DNA of 64,000 nucleotides. Origin: Loxodes magnus (taxonomy: Eukaryota > Ciliophora > Karyorelictea > Loxodida > Loxodidae). The notes under the pieces are model-generated. The model searched no databases. It saw nothing but the letters and a program-made list of their open reading frames with translations, and had not been told where the DNA came from. Shown here piece after piece: positions 48,790 through 60,989 of this stretch (positions within the stretch are counted from its first letter, which is position 1; the number at the start of each line of letters is the position of its first letter). Location: positions 124,001 to 188,000 of the forward strand of contig CAMPDV010000046.1 of assembly GCA_946699065.1 (NCBI GenBank). Reading direction: 5' to 3'. A program made the position numbers and the translations under genes.

Positions 48790-51312
48790 TATTTTTTAAA
48801 TTTATTAGTCCTTTCTAATTTTTTCCGAGCCTGCAGATAGACCACTTTCGTAAATGCAAATGCTTTTCTATCCTTATTGGTTAATCTAAATATGTACTAA
48901 TCTTTTTCCATACTCAGGATGTTAATGAAAATATTGTATCAAAATATATATTACTTACGTCGTATATTTTTTAAGTAGCTTTCTATCTATATCAATTTTA
49001 CTTTTCACACTATCACATGTACCTTATTCTAAATCTTAAGTAACTGTGACATATCTACCTTATATATTGTGCATTTCGTACTATGGCCGTCTTCAAGTTT
49101 CGGATTTAATAAACTTTTAAAGTTATAGACTAGTCAGATTGAAATAACATATTATTTAATCGCACTCTTTTTTATTATTATGTTTACTCATACGTTTTGC
49201 TGGCGGAATTGTTTTATCTTCTTCTTCATGTTTCCTTTTAAGAATATTAAGATTAATATTGGAAGATAAGGCTTAATTCTGATAAATAGCATCGATCGAA
49301 TCTGTTTAGTTTTATTAATCTTTTTTTCATCTTTTAGTAGAATAATTAAATATATCTTTTTTCAAATTTTAATTAAGTTTTTAAAACTCTTCTATTTTTA
49401 TCTCAAGTGTCTACATATTTTGGGTACTTTAAATGAATTTTAAGTTGAGTTAGTGATATTAATGCTATAGTAAAACAAAATCTTCATCTGGCAATTTTAT
49501 TTGACAGTATTAGTTATTATGTTATGTTATAATAGTATTAGTTTATGCTTCCTATTAATTATTTTAAGTTTACATTAACTTGTCTTGCTTGATTATATTT
49601 GTTTGAGTAAATTTTTGACACAAAAAAGCTGTTTATTATTTATTTATATTATCTGTTTAGATAATACTATCCTTTGTTTAAATATTTCCATATAATGTCT
49701 AAGTTTATGCATCTACAAATTACTTCTTCTAAAATTACTATTAATTACTGAATTCTTTTGTATGTTAGATTTAATTCTAAAATAATTCTTTATACATTTG
49801 AATTTCCTTATTTTTTAATAGAATTTAATTTTGAAAAGCTATATTTATTTCATATTTTTATTATCTTTACTTATCTAATTCGATTTTAAAAGTTAAAATT
49901 TCCATTTAAGCTTTCTATTCTTAATCTATAAATTACTTATTTTAGTTTTATAATTTTTAATATTAAGAATATAACTCTTGGAGTTAAATTTCGTTTATTA
50001 TTTTTTATTAGGTAATTTGTTGAAGTAAATATTAGTTCTATTCTAATATAGTCTATTGATATCCTTGTTAAGTTTTATTTAGAAAGTTATCTATTTCAAT
50101 TTAAGTAAAATTTTTAATTTTATTAAAGTTTTGGCATAGTGAATTATTTGCTCCTATCATTTAAGCTTAAGTAAAGCTTTAATTAGCATTGGCTTCAATT
50201 TGAATCTCTTAATTAGATTATATTTCATATTTTGAATTGACTTAATTCTCATAGTTTTTCTATTATATCTAAATTTCTTGAAATATACTAATTATTTCAT
50301 CTGTTTAAACTATTTAGTTACTGTAATAAGTGGAGAAGTTTGTTTAAGTAATTTTATGAACTAGTTATTTTGATAGCATTTTTTTGTGATATTGCTATAT
50401 ATCAGATTTGATTGACTAAAAATAGTTCTATAATTGTTTATATTTCTAATAAATTTTATTTATATAAGTTTTATAATATATTTTGGATATTTCTTAGTTA
50501 CTTATCAATGTTTCAATATCTCGTTCATATTTTGCTTTTATATTAATTAACATTTCATTTAATTATTGGTTCTTATCTATAAGTCTTTATATATTATGTT
50601 TAAGTTCTTTTATTTCTAAGGTAAATAAATTCTCATTAGACTAATTAATTATTTGATTTTATATTACATTTCTTAAATCAGCAGTTTAATTTTAAGCTTG
50701 TTTGCTCTGAAGATCAGGTAAATAATGATTATTTGAATTATCAGGATTAGTAGTATTATTTTATTTCTGATTAATTTCGTTATTTGAAATTTAATAGAAT
50801 TGTTAATTAGTATTATTCAAAAATGAATCTTAAGTTTATGTTATTTTTGACTACCATAAAAGGATATCTTTATTTGAATTTTAATTAGGATTTGAAGGTA
50901 TATCTTTTGAATTCTAACTATCTAAGATAATATCTTATTTTTGGAAAGATTTCTTAGGTAATCGTTTCGTATCTTTCGCGGTATTATTTTAGGCGGTTAA
51001 TCTGTTCATCTATTTATAGGTTGATTTCACTTTCATAATACGCTACAATTAATATCCACGTTGAAGAGAGTTCCTAAGTAGTTTTAATGGGACGCGTATG
51101 AATTTGTTTTCCGGTTTTTGACTACAATTTTTAAGTAGTTGTCTTAATAAATTCATTATTAGGTTTACTTATTTAATTTGTAGTTACTCCAAATCTTTCG
51201 TTTGGAGATTTTAATGCACCTGCCTATGCTTTTCCTATGAATTTGCAGCTTCCTTGAAATTAATTAAAGAAGAGTCACTATTAAAAACTAGTGAATTCTA
51301 TATTTCGTCCAT
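48790..51312 (-). CDS. LINE ORF1 (coiled-coil, Gag-like)
   Basis: Starts at ATG 51312 (MDEIQNSLVFNSDSSLINFK) at the very 5' end of the element. The middle is Q/N/K-rich with long heptad-like stretches (e.g. 'LFTLEIKELKHNIQRLIDKN', 'QQLNEMLINIKAKYERDIET'), as expected of a trimerising LINE ORF1 chaperone. No zinc knuckle or RRM is recognised. Reading needs TAA/TAG=Q; exact frame continuity and the end relative to ORF2 were not fully checked, so the left coordinate is approximate. Confidence 0.55.
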
Positions 51313-51323
51313 TTTTTTTTTAT

Positions 51324-51341
51324 TTAAGAATAATTTGATTA
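51324..51341. repeat. Target-site duplication, right copy
   Basis: ttaagaataatttgatta, identical to 45257-45274. It lies 11 bp upstream of the intact LINE's first ATG on the minus strand. Confidence 0.9.
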
Positions 51342-52090
51342 TTGTATAGATTTTATATTTATTATTCAAGTTCTTTAATCACATTTAAGAACTATTTTTT
51401 ACTAGTTTCAAACTCTTATTCCTAGGATTACATTTGATCCTTTACTTCAATAAGTTAAGCTTAAAGTTATAAATTTTTGATTTCAAGATAGATTTTTTAG
51501 ATTTTGATTTTCTTAATTCTTTTGGTTTAAAAGATTGTTGAATTTTGAATTTTGGTACTATACATGATTATACTCTAAATTTTAAGTAAAAATGGATCAT
51601 TTTATATTTCTGTTATTATTTTCATTTTGATTAATTAAAATTGTATCTTGGATATCTTTATTATTCCCCCTATTATTTACATTTCCTTAAGATATTTTTG
51701 ATACCTTTTCTTAAACTATGGCAGCAAAATTCATTTTTCTTTTGATAAGTTTATTTCTCACCTTTTAAAATGCGCTTCAACTGATGACATCGCTCTAAGG
51801 AATATTTAATTTATCTTAGTGGAACCCTAAGAAAAGTATTTATTGTCTATTATCTACATTTTTTTAGTATTTATCTTACTAAATTGGCTATTCATTTTAT
51901 TTACTTCAGTTATAGCGTTTCCAAATTCTAGATTTATGAAAGTGTAAACATCTGTCTATGCTTTTTTTATAAGATCACAGCTTCTTTATTGTTAGATAAA
52001 GAAGAGCGCTAAGAGTTTAAATTAGCGATTTTTAATTATTTTCCTCTTTTTTATTTCTTTTTGTTGAGTTTAAATTTAAATTTCATTTTT
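51342..52090 (-). mobile_element. Older LINE, 5' portion of ORF1
   Basis: Minus-strand sequence aligning to the first part of the intact LINE's ORF1 (same order of 'tcttctttaatt...aaggaagct...aaagcatagacag', with small indels). It ends at the right target-site duplication, and its continuation is the LINE at 40.2-45.27 kb: removing the 6-kb insertion and one TSD rejoins the two parts. It has no clear ATG and is degenerate. The 5' end is placed at about 52.06-52.09 kb by similarity only. Confidence 0.7.
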
Positions 52091-53910
52091 TATTATCTGT
52101 AAATGTTTAAACTAGAAACGATTCTAAAAAGTTAGACATAAAATAAAAAAATTGAGTCATGCAAAGTTACTATATTTAGCTAACAATTTTGTCTTTAGTT
52201 AATTAAATAGTTACTTAAAGCTATTTCCTATCAAATAAGGATGCTTATTTATATTACTAGCTAACTAATTGCAATCAATCCTAGTTTTCTTAAGCAAATC
52301 TAAAAATTATTAACTTTCAAGTGAACCCAAAATGCTTTAATCTATCGGCTTTACTTCTTTAGGTAGCTTAAATAAATTCTTAGTCTGATTTAACTCAAAC
52401 TCAAGTTTAACCTAGACTATAAAACTATAAACTAATGAATGTCTAGGATTTTTCCATTTCTAAACAGCGAAGAGATAACTAACTATTAGAAGTTGATGAT
52501 TAACTTACCAACGCAAGTTAAGCTTAATGCATTAAGTTGTGCTTTTGAAACTAAATAAATAAAATCTAGCATTTCATCATTTTTCTGGTATAAGGTAAAG
52601 ATAGTATTATTAGCATTCAATAGTTGCTATAGTGTTACATTGCTTTACTATTATCTAATTATAAGTATATATAGTAAGATAAAAGCTAAGTTCAAGAGAT
52701 TTAAACTTGCTCTAAAAAGCACAACTTCTATTTATTTGGACCAGTCACCTACCTATTAATCTTAGTTAAGAATAAACTTTATAAATCCCACTGAGAAAGC
52801 ATAAAAGGGTAAAATAATAAATAAGAACTCTTATACGAAAGACGAAGGAATAGTATTTTTTTCAGATAAGAAAGTAAAATTCATCGTAATGTTAAACAAC
52901 CAATTAAGAAGACACTAAATATAATTATACTCCTATAAAAGTTCCTTTTTATAAGAAAGTTAACTTTTATAATTTTTAGACTTCCAAATTAATATAAAAG
53001 CTTAGTATAAAACTTTCCTTTAAGCAATTAGTTATTATAGCTTAGACTTTAATAGTAAAATCATAGCAAGTTTTGATTACTAAGCTTTTTTATAAATTAA
53101 GTTCTTATTATTTAATAAGTTGGTGCTTTAATTAAAAGCTAATTTCCTTAGTTCATTTTTATTTTTAAAATTAATCTAGAAAATTTTAAGAAATGCTAAT
53201 TTGATAAATTAGAAAGAGTTATTATTTATGATAAAATAAGGAAACAATGTAGTAGATCTAGGAAGAATAGATATTAGTTGACTAAATTAATAGAGTTAGA
53301 ATAGATTAGTCAATATCTTATCTTTATTACTATTAAAGCTTCTTTCTCATTTCCTTTATCTTTCTTATTCATCCTATAACTATAATCATTTTTCTTTTTC
53401 TGCACTAGAAGATTATATTTATACCAAAGTAAATGCTATTAAAATACTAGCATTTATGAATTAATAATTTTCATAATAAGAAATTTAGTTATTTGATGAA
53501 CAATTTCACTTTAATTAGATGGATGCTATACCTAATAATAATCATATATGCCTAGCATTAGCTATTTATAATTTGAATAGTCTAGTTAACTTTAGTTATG
53601 CACCTTTATATTTAAGGCTAGTATCCCTTTTCTAATTCAAATGATTAGTATTTTATTTTTATGCATTCAGCTTTATATATAGTAAGCTTTAGTATTATTA
53701 GAGAAGAAACTAGCATAATCTATTAGCTTAGATTAAATATGGGTATTATTATAGTATATATAGGTAAATATATTATCACCCTTTATTCATTAAGAATGCC
53801 TTCTAGCATTTGTTTGGTATATATTTCATATTTTCAATTAGATTGAAGGCTGATATAGCTAAACTATACTAATGTCTTTGAAATAAGCATTTAATTTAGA
53901 AGTTTTAGAA
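52091..53910. other. AT-rich spacer
   Basis: About 1.8 kb rich in short words such as 'agctta', 'tattagc' and 'ctaatta'. I see no conserved frame, RNA gene or repeat unit. Confidence 0.45.
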
Positions 53911-55572
53911 TCACTAAATGTTACACTGCTTTCCACATAATTGGGCATAAAGTTCTAATAATTCTACTTGGATGTGTTTCATTTCATTAATTAAGTCTTC
54001 ATAGGTTATTTATTTTTTAAAGGGAGATTCTTATTTCTTATCAGAGCTTGAAAAAATTAGCAATGAAGGTGCTTCTTCCTTTTTAATACTTTGAATAGTT
54101 TTGCGGATTTTCTGAATTTCTTAGTATAAATCTTCATTTTTTTTCGCAATTAAGTTTACATCAATTTATGACTTTAACTTTTCGTTTTCCATTTTTAAAA
54201 TCTTAATATTCTCCTAAAGGGAAGATATTTCTATAAATATTTCAGTTTAGTTTACTAATGTAGATTATGCAAAGTCAAATGTTTATATATTCACAGACTT
54301 TTCTGATGTTTTGCTAAACGAAGAATTAGCTGAAACTTTTCATTTCTGCTGCTTTGGTGGAGAACTTTAATTGAAAATTTAATGCTTTTAATTGCAAGCA
54401 GGAATCTATTGAAACTGATTTAACGATTTAGAGTTATTCATCTTCTTATTACTTTTGGGAGATTTAGTTTCTTTATTAAATGCATTTGGGGAACTACTAA
54501 AAGTCACTTTTTTTGAGCTTTTTGAGGAAGATAAATGAATTTCTTCCTTTTTTTGTTCCAGTTTTAAATCTTCTTAACTCTATTGAATCTATTCAAGTTA
54601 CTATATTTTCTCAATTAGTTGCTAGTTTTCTGCTATAGCTTACTAATACAAACTTTGCTTTTAATACATATTCTTATTTTCTTCTTCAAGTTCTTGATTT
54701 CTTTTTTAAAGTAACTCAACTTGATAGTTTAAGTTCTTGAGTCTTATATCTCCTTCCTAGACAAGTTTTGTAATCTTTAGAGACTCATTTTCAAACTATC
54801 GTTTATGCTGCATTTAAAGTTATTCCATCCTTAAGCTTAGTATTTATAGCTCACGATCTTTTTCTTCGATAGTTTTGCAGAATAATAGTGTTTCGGAATT
54901 AGAATTGTTTTCAGTAAATTAAATACTTCCTTGAAACTATTGGTTGAGTATATCTTAAGTTCAGTTTCTAGGAGATATTTTTGATATATTGCTTAAAGTA
55001 GAGGAAGATCTAGGAGTGTTTAAATAAGCTTTTCTGTATCCATTAAGTTGATTTTCTTTTGAGGAAACTTTAAGATTAGAATGGCTTTTACTGTTCTACT
55101 AAGCTTAGTTTCCATTTCTTATCTCAATTACTTTTATTAACTAATTATCCTCCTTTTTTATGCTTTATTGAGTTTAAGAGTTCTGCATTAACTAGAGTTC
55201 TGCCTTTAGCTTACTATTAATTGATTCTATCTTTAATTAGTTTTCTCTAGGAGAAATTAATAATTTGTTATAATTTAGATTATTATGACTATTATTATCT
55301 GTAGTTGAAGATGTAGTCTTATATTTCTAATCTGGAACTAAATAGTTTGAAGGTATGTTTATCTAGTCAGAGTTCATTTTATGTAATTTTGACTAACGAG
55401 GCTTTTAATTGCTTAAAGCTCTAGATACTGTTGGACTTTAAAAATTGAGGTTCATAGAATTTCTTTTAATTTTCTAGTGTTCTTTGTTTTTAAGAAGTAT
55501 TGGAATCTTTTCCTTTCAATTCATTACATCTTGATTTGCTTATTTCACAACTATTCTTTTTTGAAATTCCAT
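53911..55572 (-). CDS. Coiled-coil protein, 553 residues
   Basis: One uninterrupted frame from ATG 55572 (MEFQKRIVVKQANQDVMNWK) to TGA 53911-53913, with dozens of TAA/TAG=Q and TGA=W in 'MNWKEK', 'SPRNWTQD' and 'QQKWKVS'. Residues about 1-220 are Ser/Asn/Gln-rich and disordered ('NTPRSSSTLSNISKISPR'). Then come long heptads ('ELQILSLRMEQLQMQHKRQF', 'QKRNQELEEENKNMYQKQSL'), a Ser/Lys-rich linker and a second helical region ('LQENIKILKMENEKLKSQID'). This layout is typical of cytoskeletal or cortical proteins, abundant in ciliates; no specific family is recognised. Downstream in-frame ATGs (MNLNFQSPT..., MNSDQINIP...) are possible alternative starts. Confidence 0.85.
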
Positions 55573-57457
55573 TTAATAATCTAATATAAAGATTTAGAAA
55601 CAAAGTATCCTTCTTTAATCCTATTATCTAATAACCCTATATTGAAAACTTATTAAGTTCATTATTCATCTAATTTCTTTATTATAGTTTACTTCTATTT
55701 CACTACTATTTTATTATAACTCTTTAATTATTTCTTATAGAAGTAGAAATCATAACATGATAATAAACAATGCCAAGACAGCTTATACAAAATATCTTTA
55801 TACTTTATACTTTATACTTTTAGATTTAAATTATAGATATATAATGTAGGCATTTGTTATATCAGAATAACTTTAAAAATCAAAGCTTGTATTTAATCTT
55901 ATTTTACTCTCTTTAATATCTATAATAAATGCTTCTCCCATTACATATAGTTGCTCTATTTAGTTCTAGGAGTTATTATAGTAATACCTAAATAGTGCTA
56001 ACTATATAAGTGATATTCCAACGTTCATAAGAATTAAAGTTTCTTAATAGTTGTAAAATGCTTAACTGTTGAATAGCTATTTTATACTCCTTTAATTAGA
56101 TTTTAAGGCTATCAATAGTTTTATTACTTAACTTATACAGTTAAAGGCATTTCTAGTGATGAAGGCTTTTAAGATATAGTATTAAAGTTATTTTAAGTCT
56201 AATTCTGATTTGTTTACTTAGAGCTATTATTATTCTAGTCTTTATAAGTTCCATATTATACATTATTATACTTGCTTTAGTCTCTCTTAAGTAATGTAAC
56301 CCTATTCTATAATTGTTATTGCAATTGGTACATTGTATTATAAAGACTGCAACTATTAATTATCAAACAGCTAGTATTATATCTAACTCTTAAGATAGAG
56401 GAAACAAGCTATTTAGAAACACTACTAAATAAGCCTATCATCCTTATATATAGAATTACTATAAAAGCAGTAGTTAGTACTATCTTTCTAATAGCCTAGC
56501 TATTCCTATAATAGTAACTTAGGTAAGCATTCTATTAATTTATTTGGAAGTAATATTATTTCCTTTGTATTTAAAGTACTACGAAGCTATTAATATCTAC
56601 TAAGGGTTCTATTATATTTAATTATAACTGCATTTTAAGGAATCTTTATATATCTATGAGAATATGAAGCTTAGTATAGTACTATATTAGCATTAGGCAA
56701 TTAGATAGAAATGCTTTTAAAGATGATTATACTTTAGTTTATTACTGTGAATTGCTATTTAGTTAAACTTATATACCCATTATTTCTGAGTCCTTCTTTA
56801 GCTTTTAGTTTATATTCTAATTAGATTGCTTAAGCCTTGTTAAATAACCACTAAAACTCTACAATGCGTAACTAACAGCTATAAGCTAAAAAGATAGGAT
56901 TATGAAGCATTTTAGCTTTAAGTAAGAAACAAAAAATAAGTAAAATTGAGTTGCTAAATAACACTAACTAAGTCTAAATTTTAGCTTATAAAAGGAAAGT
57001 AAAATATCTATCAGATATATGAAACACTTGAGTGCTCCTAATTATTTATGGCTTTACTGATACTAAAGTTATAAATATCTAATTAATATTAAAGAAGTAA
57101 ATAAGTATGCTTTGTTACTATATCAAAATACTTTCTATAAATTAAAGATTTATATTAGTGACAAGCAATCATTAGCTATAACTTAAGATTTATAAAACTA
57201 GATTTTTAAAAGATAAGAGTCAGTTAAAGTTCTACAGGTATATTAAATATCTACGAGCATGGTTATTATAAATATTGAAAATGAAAGCGATTTCGTTAAA
57301 TTTTAAAAAAAAGGTAAGTTTTTTAGGATAATTTAGACTGTATTCTAGTAGTGAGTAAGTACTTTTTTAACTATTAGAGTATAATAGATAGCTATATATT
57401 TGTTTATAAATAAAGACTATCCTTACTTTTTATATATTTATTTATAGATCATTCACC
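55573..57457. other. AT-rich spacer between divergent genes
   Basis: About 1.9 kb between the minus-strand coiled-coil gene and the plus-strand gene at 57458, so both promoters should lie here. I see no named element. Short imperfect inverted repeats are frequent, as expected at this base composition. Confidence 0.45.
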
Positions 57458-58540
57458 ATGATGCCAACTAACAGCCCTGTTAAAATCGAAAATTTTTATT
57501 TTCCATTTGATTAAGATTTTCCTTAGATATCACCAAGAATAAAACCCTTTTAGAAATGATACTAGAAACTGGAAAGAGCTAAAAAGGATAGCTTAAAAGA
57601 ATCAATTTAGAAATTAGAAAATTGCCCAGAGCTCATTATTACTAATAAAGTAACTTATCCTGATAGATCCAGCTTTAAAAAACTAAACTTCACTTTAGAG
57701 AGCAATGATGATGAAATCAAAGCACCTAAATAATATTTAAAGCCTAACTATTCTTAAAAAAATTTAAAGGAGCTTTCCTAAAAGCAATCCCCTAGGAATT
57801 TCAGCACTCCTAAACAATTTATTAATGAATACTAACTTTTGAATGTTTTTTCCTGTAAACAATTTCCAACGTTTTAATAATGCCTAACTGAAAGGAAAAA
57901 GTATAAAAAGAGAAAACTACGAAAACTCTAAAAATAATAAGATAATATAGATTTTCTTGATAATCCTTCAGACAGAATTTTAGAAGCATCATTATTGCAA
58001 AACTTAAAAATTACTAGCTAAAAAATTGATTTTTCAGATAGTAATTTCAAGCTATCAAATAAGGTTAAATTACCATCGATCAAAAAGATTTCACTGAAAA
58101 GCAAACAGCAAAATAAATAATAATGAAAGAATCAAAATGAAATAAAAGCTTGATATTTTGATTTCAAGAATTAGACTTTTGTTAATTCATTTAGTTAAGC
58201 AAAATTTTAAAATGCTTATAAAAATATTGTTAATCAATTACTTTAATCATACTTAAATTCAGATTCTTAATTATAAATCTATTTAGATAACCTAAAAGCT
58301 CAGATTAAAATAGGCTTGTAAAGATATAAATAGAAGTATAAAAATTTTGAGCTTCTAAAGAAAATTGTAAAAGGATCTTAGTAAAAATCAGTTAATGCAT
58401 TTTAAAAGAGTTAAAGATGTATGAAAGATAATATTGAGGAATTTATAGCGTTTAGATATAAGTTGATATTGGAAAATGAGAGTGAGTTTAAATATAAAAT
58501 TAGATATATTTTATTTATTAAATATAATCTAAATAGTTGA
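57458..58540 (+). CDS. Hypothetical basic protein, 360 residues
   Basis: Frame from ATG 57458 (MMPTNSPVKIENFYFPFDQD) to TGA 58538-58540, with many TAA/TAG=Q and TGA=W at 'PFQKWYQKLERAKKD', 'QQWKNQNEIKAWYFDF'. The chain is Lys/Gln/Asn-rich with short conserved-looking islands ('FPQISPRIKPFQKWYQKLER', 'LPSIKKISLKSKQQNK', 'IGLQRYKQKYKNFELLKKIV'). The C-terminal third is helical. No family is recognised. Its stop is 4 bp from the stop of the convergent Myb gene, so the two 3' ends must share or overlap their UTRs. Confidence 0.75.
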
Positions 58541-58544
58541 CTTC

Positions 58545-59504
58545 TCAATAATATTTCTTCGCTAAGTAGCATCCTGAAAAGTACTGCTATGCACTACTTT
58601 CTACTAAGTTTTGCTGCTACTACCAACACTAAGCATAGCTAAAAACAGGAGCTTGATAGATAGGCTACAAATAACACATTTAAGCTATTTACTGCACTTG
58701 TTATTAGCATTGAGAAGAGATTTGCTATTAAAATATCATATCTACATTCTGAAAATTGCATTCATTTATATATTTATGTTCATTGGTTTATAAACCATTA
58801 TTATTTTCATAATCATTATTATTAGCTTGTATCTTTGTGAGAGTGTCTTTTAAAAAATGTTATTATAATTGATCTCCTTATAATTAAAAGTTGGCAACTT
58901 CATCGTGAGCTTTTTCTTTTAGTTAGTTTGTTTCTTTTTACTCTACATTAATATAATTTTGTGCACATGATGATGTTTTCGATCGCTTTAGTTTAACTTA
59001 ATTTCTGATTATTTACTTATCGCCTTCATTAATTTGATATAGTTTATCTAAAGTTTGCTTGATAAACTAAGGCTTGTTTCTCAAAATTTTTCGATATCTA
59101 TTTTTAACCTGATGTTGAGTTCGTTTTGTTAAAAATCACTTAGCTATTTCATTCCAACGATATCCTTCGTTTTTTTTGAGGATAAGCTAGACGTCTTCTT
59201 CCAAAGTAAAATCATTTCCTAAAATTAAAATGTTACTATCAATAGAAGGATCGAAATAGTTAGTATATCTTTCTCTACATTGGACATTAGTTCTAACATT
59301 GTTTCCATTGTGGAATTTTTGGTTTATATGAGTAGAGAGAATCGTTCAATGTCTCTTATATTTAGTATACAATTATATTAAAAATTGATCTTCTTCGTAA
59401 GATCATTTTGTTAAGTTTTTTGTTTATTTAAGTTTCTATTTGGACTGCGCATTTATCTACTTTTATTACAAAGTTTCAGCTTCGTGTAGTAATTACCCAC
59501 TCAT
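58545..59504 (-). CDS. Two-repeat Myb-like DNA-binding protein
   Basis: Frame from ATG 59504 (MSGQLLHEAETLQQKQINAQ) to TGA 58545-58547, 319 residues. Residues about 33-83 are a Myb repeat ('KWSYEEDQFLIQLYTKYKRH' then 'WTIL...CRERYTNYFDP'). Residues about 98-141 are a second repeat ('FTLEEDVQLILKKNEGYRW', 'NEIAKWFLTKRTQHQVKNRY'). Three of the four spaced core tryptophans are TGA and one is TGG, the clearest proof of TGA=W in the window. The C-terminal half is Gln-rich (poly-Q from TAA/TAG), as in activation domains. R2R3-type Myb proteins bind DNA through the third helices and act in the nucleus as transcription factors; targets are unknown. Confidence 0.92.
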
Positions 59505-60989
59505 GTTCAATTATGATAATTAAATAACTTTAACAGTTTAATTTACATTCATTTCAATTTAAATATGAGATTCAACTCATTTTCTTCCTTTCATTTATGT
59601 TAGTCTGACGCTTTAAATTTTACTGTAAGTTGCTTTAATGAGTAAATCTTTAGAAATAGTCTACCTTTATCTATGCAAGTCATGTAAAGCAGTGGTATAA
59701 GCTTTTTACTACTCAAGTTGATACGATGTAAAGTTCTAAAAAGGGTTATTTTAAACTAGAAGGTATAAATAGTTTATCAATTACCTTTGTTTAATTTAAA
59801 TTACTAATTACTAATTTATACTGTAATCTTTCTTATGAAACTCGCTATTTTTTATTATCTCTGCTCATTACCTCTAGTACTGCTTTTTGCTTACTAGTGA
59901 ATATTTAATCTAAATCAGCTTGCTTTATAACTATCCTTAAGCTTTCTACTCCTTATATTGGTTTTATTAACTTAGTTTATATAGAAATTTATAGAATTGA
60001 CTTAAAGTAATCTATCATAATAAGCTGGCTATTATAGTTAGAGCTCTTAATTGAACTGATACTAAGTTCCTAGAAAAAATGGTTTTACAGGCTTAATTTA
60101 TAATTTATTGGTTAAATAACAAACTTAACGTATTCTATTCCCACTAGACGCTAACTAGTATAATATAGCTATTGCTTTATATAAAGCTAATACTTAATCC
60201 TTATACCCTGAAGGGTTAAAATTAGCAATGATTACTTCTTACTAACCTTTATAGAAGAGACTAATATACAGTCATATAGCAAAAATCTGAAGTCAAAATA
60301 GTCTTATCATTTAAACTAGAAACTAGTTTGACTTTATATTTGCTACTGATATTTCTAGGTTCAACTACCAAATATATTCATAAAAGCAAAGCTAATAAGT
60401 AATTTAGTAAAAAGGGATATTGAATAAAGCTAAGAGCAATATAACAAAAATAAATACTTAAGTTTATTTAAACTTAAGCAAGCTTCTTACTTTATTATAA
60501 GCTTCATATATCTTCTTTTCCTTTCTTTGTATAAACGATAAATTAACAGACTAGCTTTAAGATAGATTCTAGTTTAAATTACCGAAATAAGTAAATAGTT
60601 GGCTTAAAGAAAATTATAGCTTCAATACTTTAATAGCTAAGATTAATAAGTTGGTTAATTAATAGATATACATAGTAAGCTATTGCTAATAGACAGTGTA
60701 TTGAACACTGTAAGGTTTAAAGATTTAGATTAAATAGTACTGCTTTATTTATTGTAAGTATTAAGCTAACTAATGAGAACTATTTATATTCAATAGCTGC
60801 TAAATTAGCCTTTTTAACATACGCATCTATACTTTTATGGAAATTAAATTAAGCATAAGTAAGTTAATAATCATTCTATTGAAAGTGTTATTTATTTAAA
60901 AGTGACATGATAAAGGAAAGGATGGAAAGTATTTATCTATTAGATGGAGACGATTAGTGATGAGACTTAGATAGAATAAATGAAGAATT
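59505..60989. other. AT-rich spacer
   Basis: About 1.5 kb between the 5' end of the Myb gene and the 3' end of the ligase-like gene. No coding frame or RNA gene is supported. Confidence 0.45.

Larger units (their letters stand above)
45275..51323 (-). mobile_element. Full-length LINE retrotransposon with 18-bp TSD
   Basis: A 6.05-kb minus-strand element between perfect 18-bp target-site duplications. The 5' end is a short A-run directly before the ORF1 ATG (51312), so there is almost no 5' UTR. The 3' end has a stem-loop (45311-45352) and a simple TTTAAA-type tail. It carries ORF1 and an APE-RT ORF2 with all key motifs present. It sits inside the ORF1 of an older LINE, so it is the younger insertion. 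Its codons use TAA/TAG as Q like the host genes, so it has co-evolved with the reassigned code. Confidence 0.9.

Noticed and set aside
48503-48799. 98-codon plus-strand ORF
   Set aside because: Antisense to the LINE endonuclease domain, which has named catalytic motifs.
58611-58793. 60-codon plus-strand ORF
   Set aside because: Antisense to the Gln-rich C-terminus of the Myb gene.
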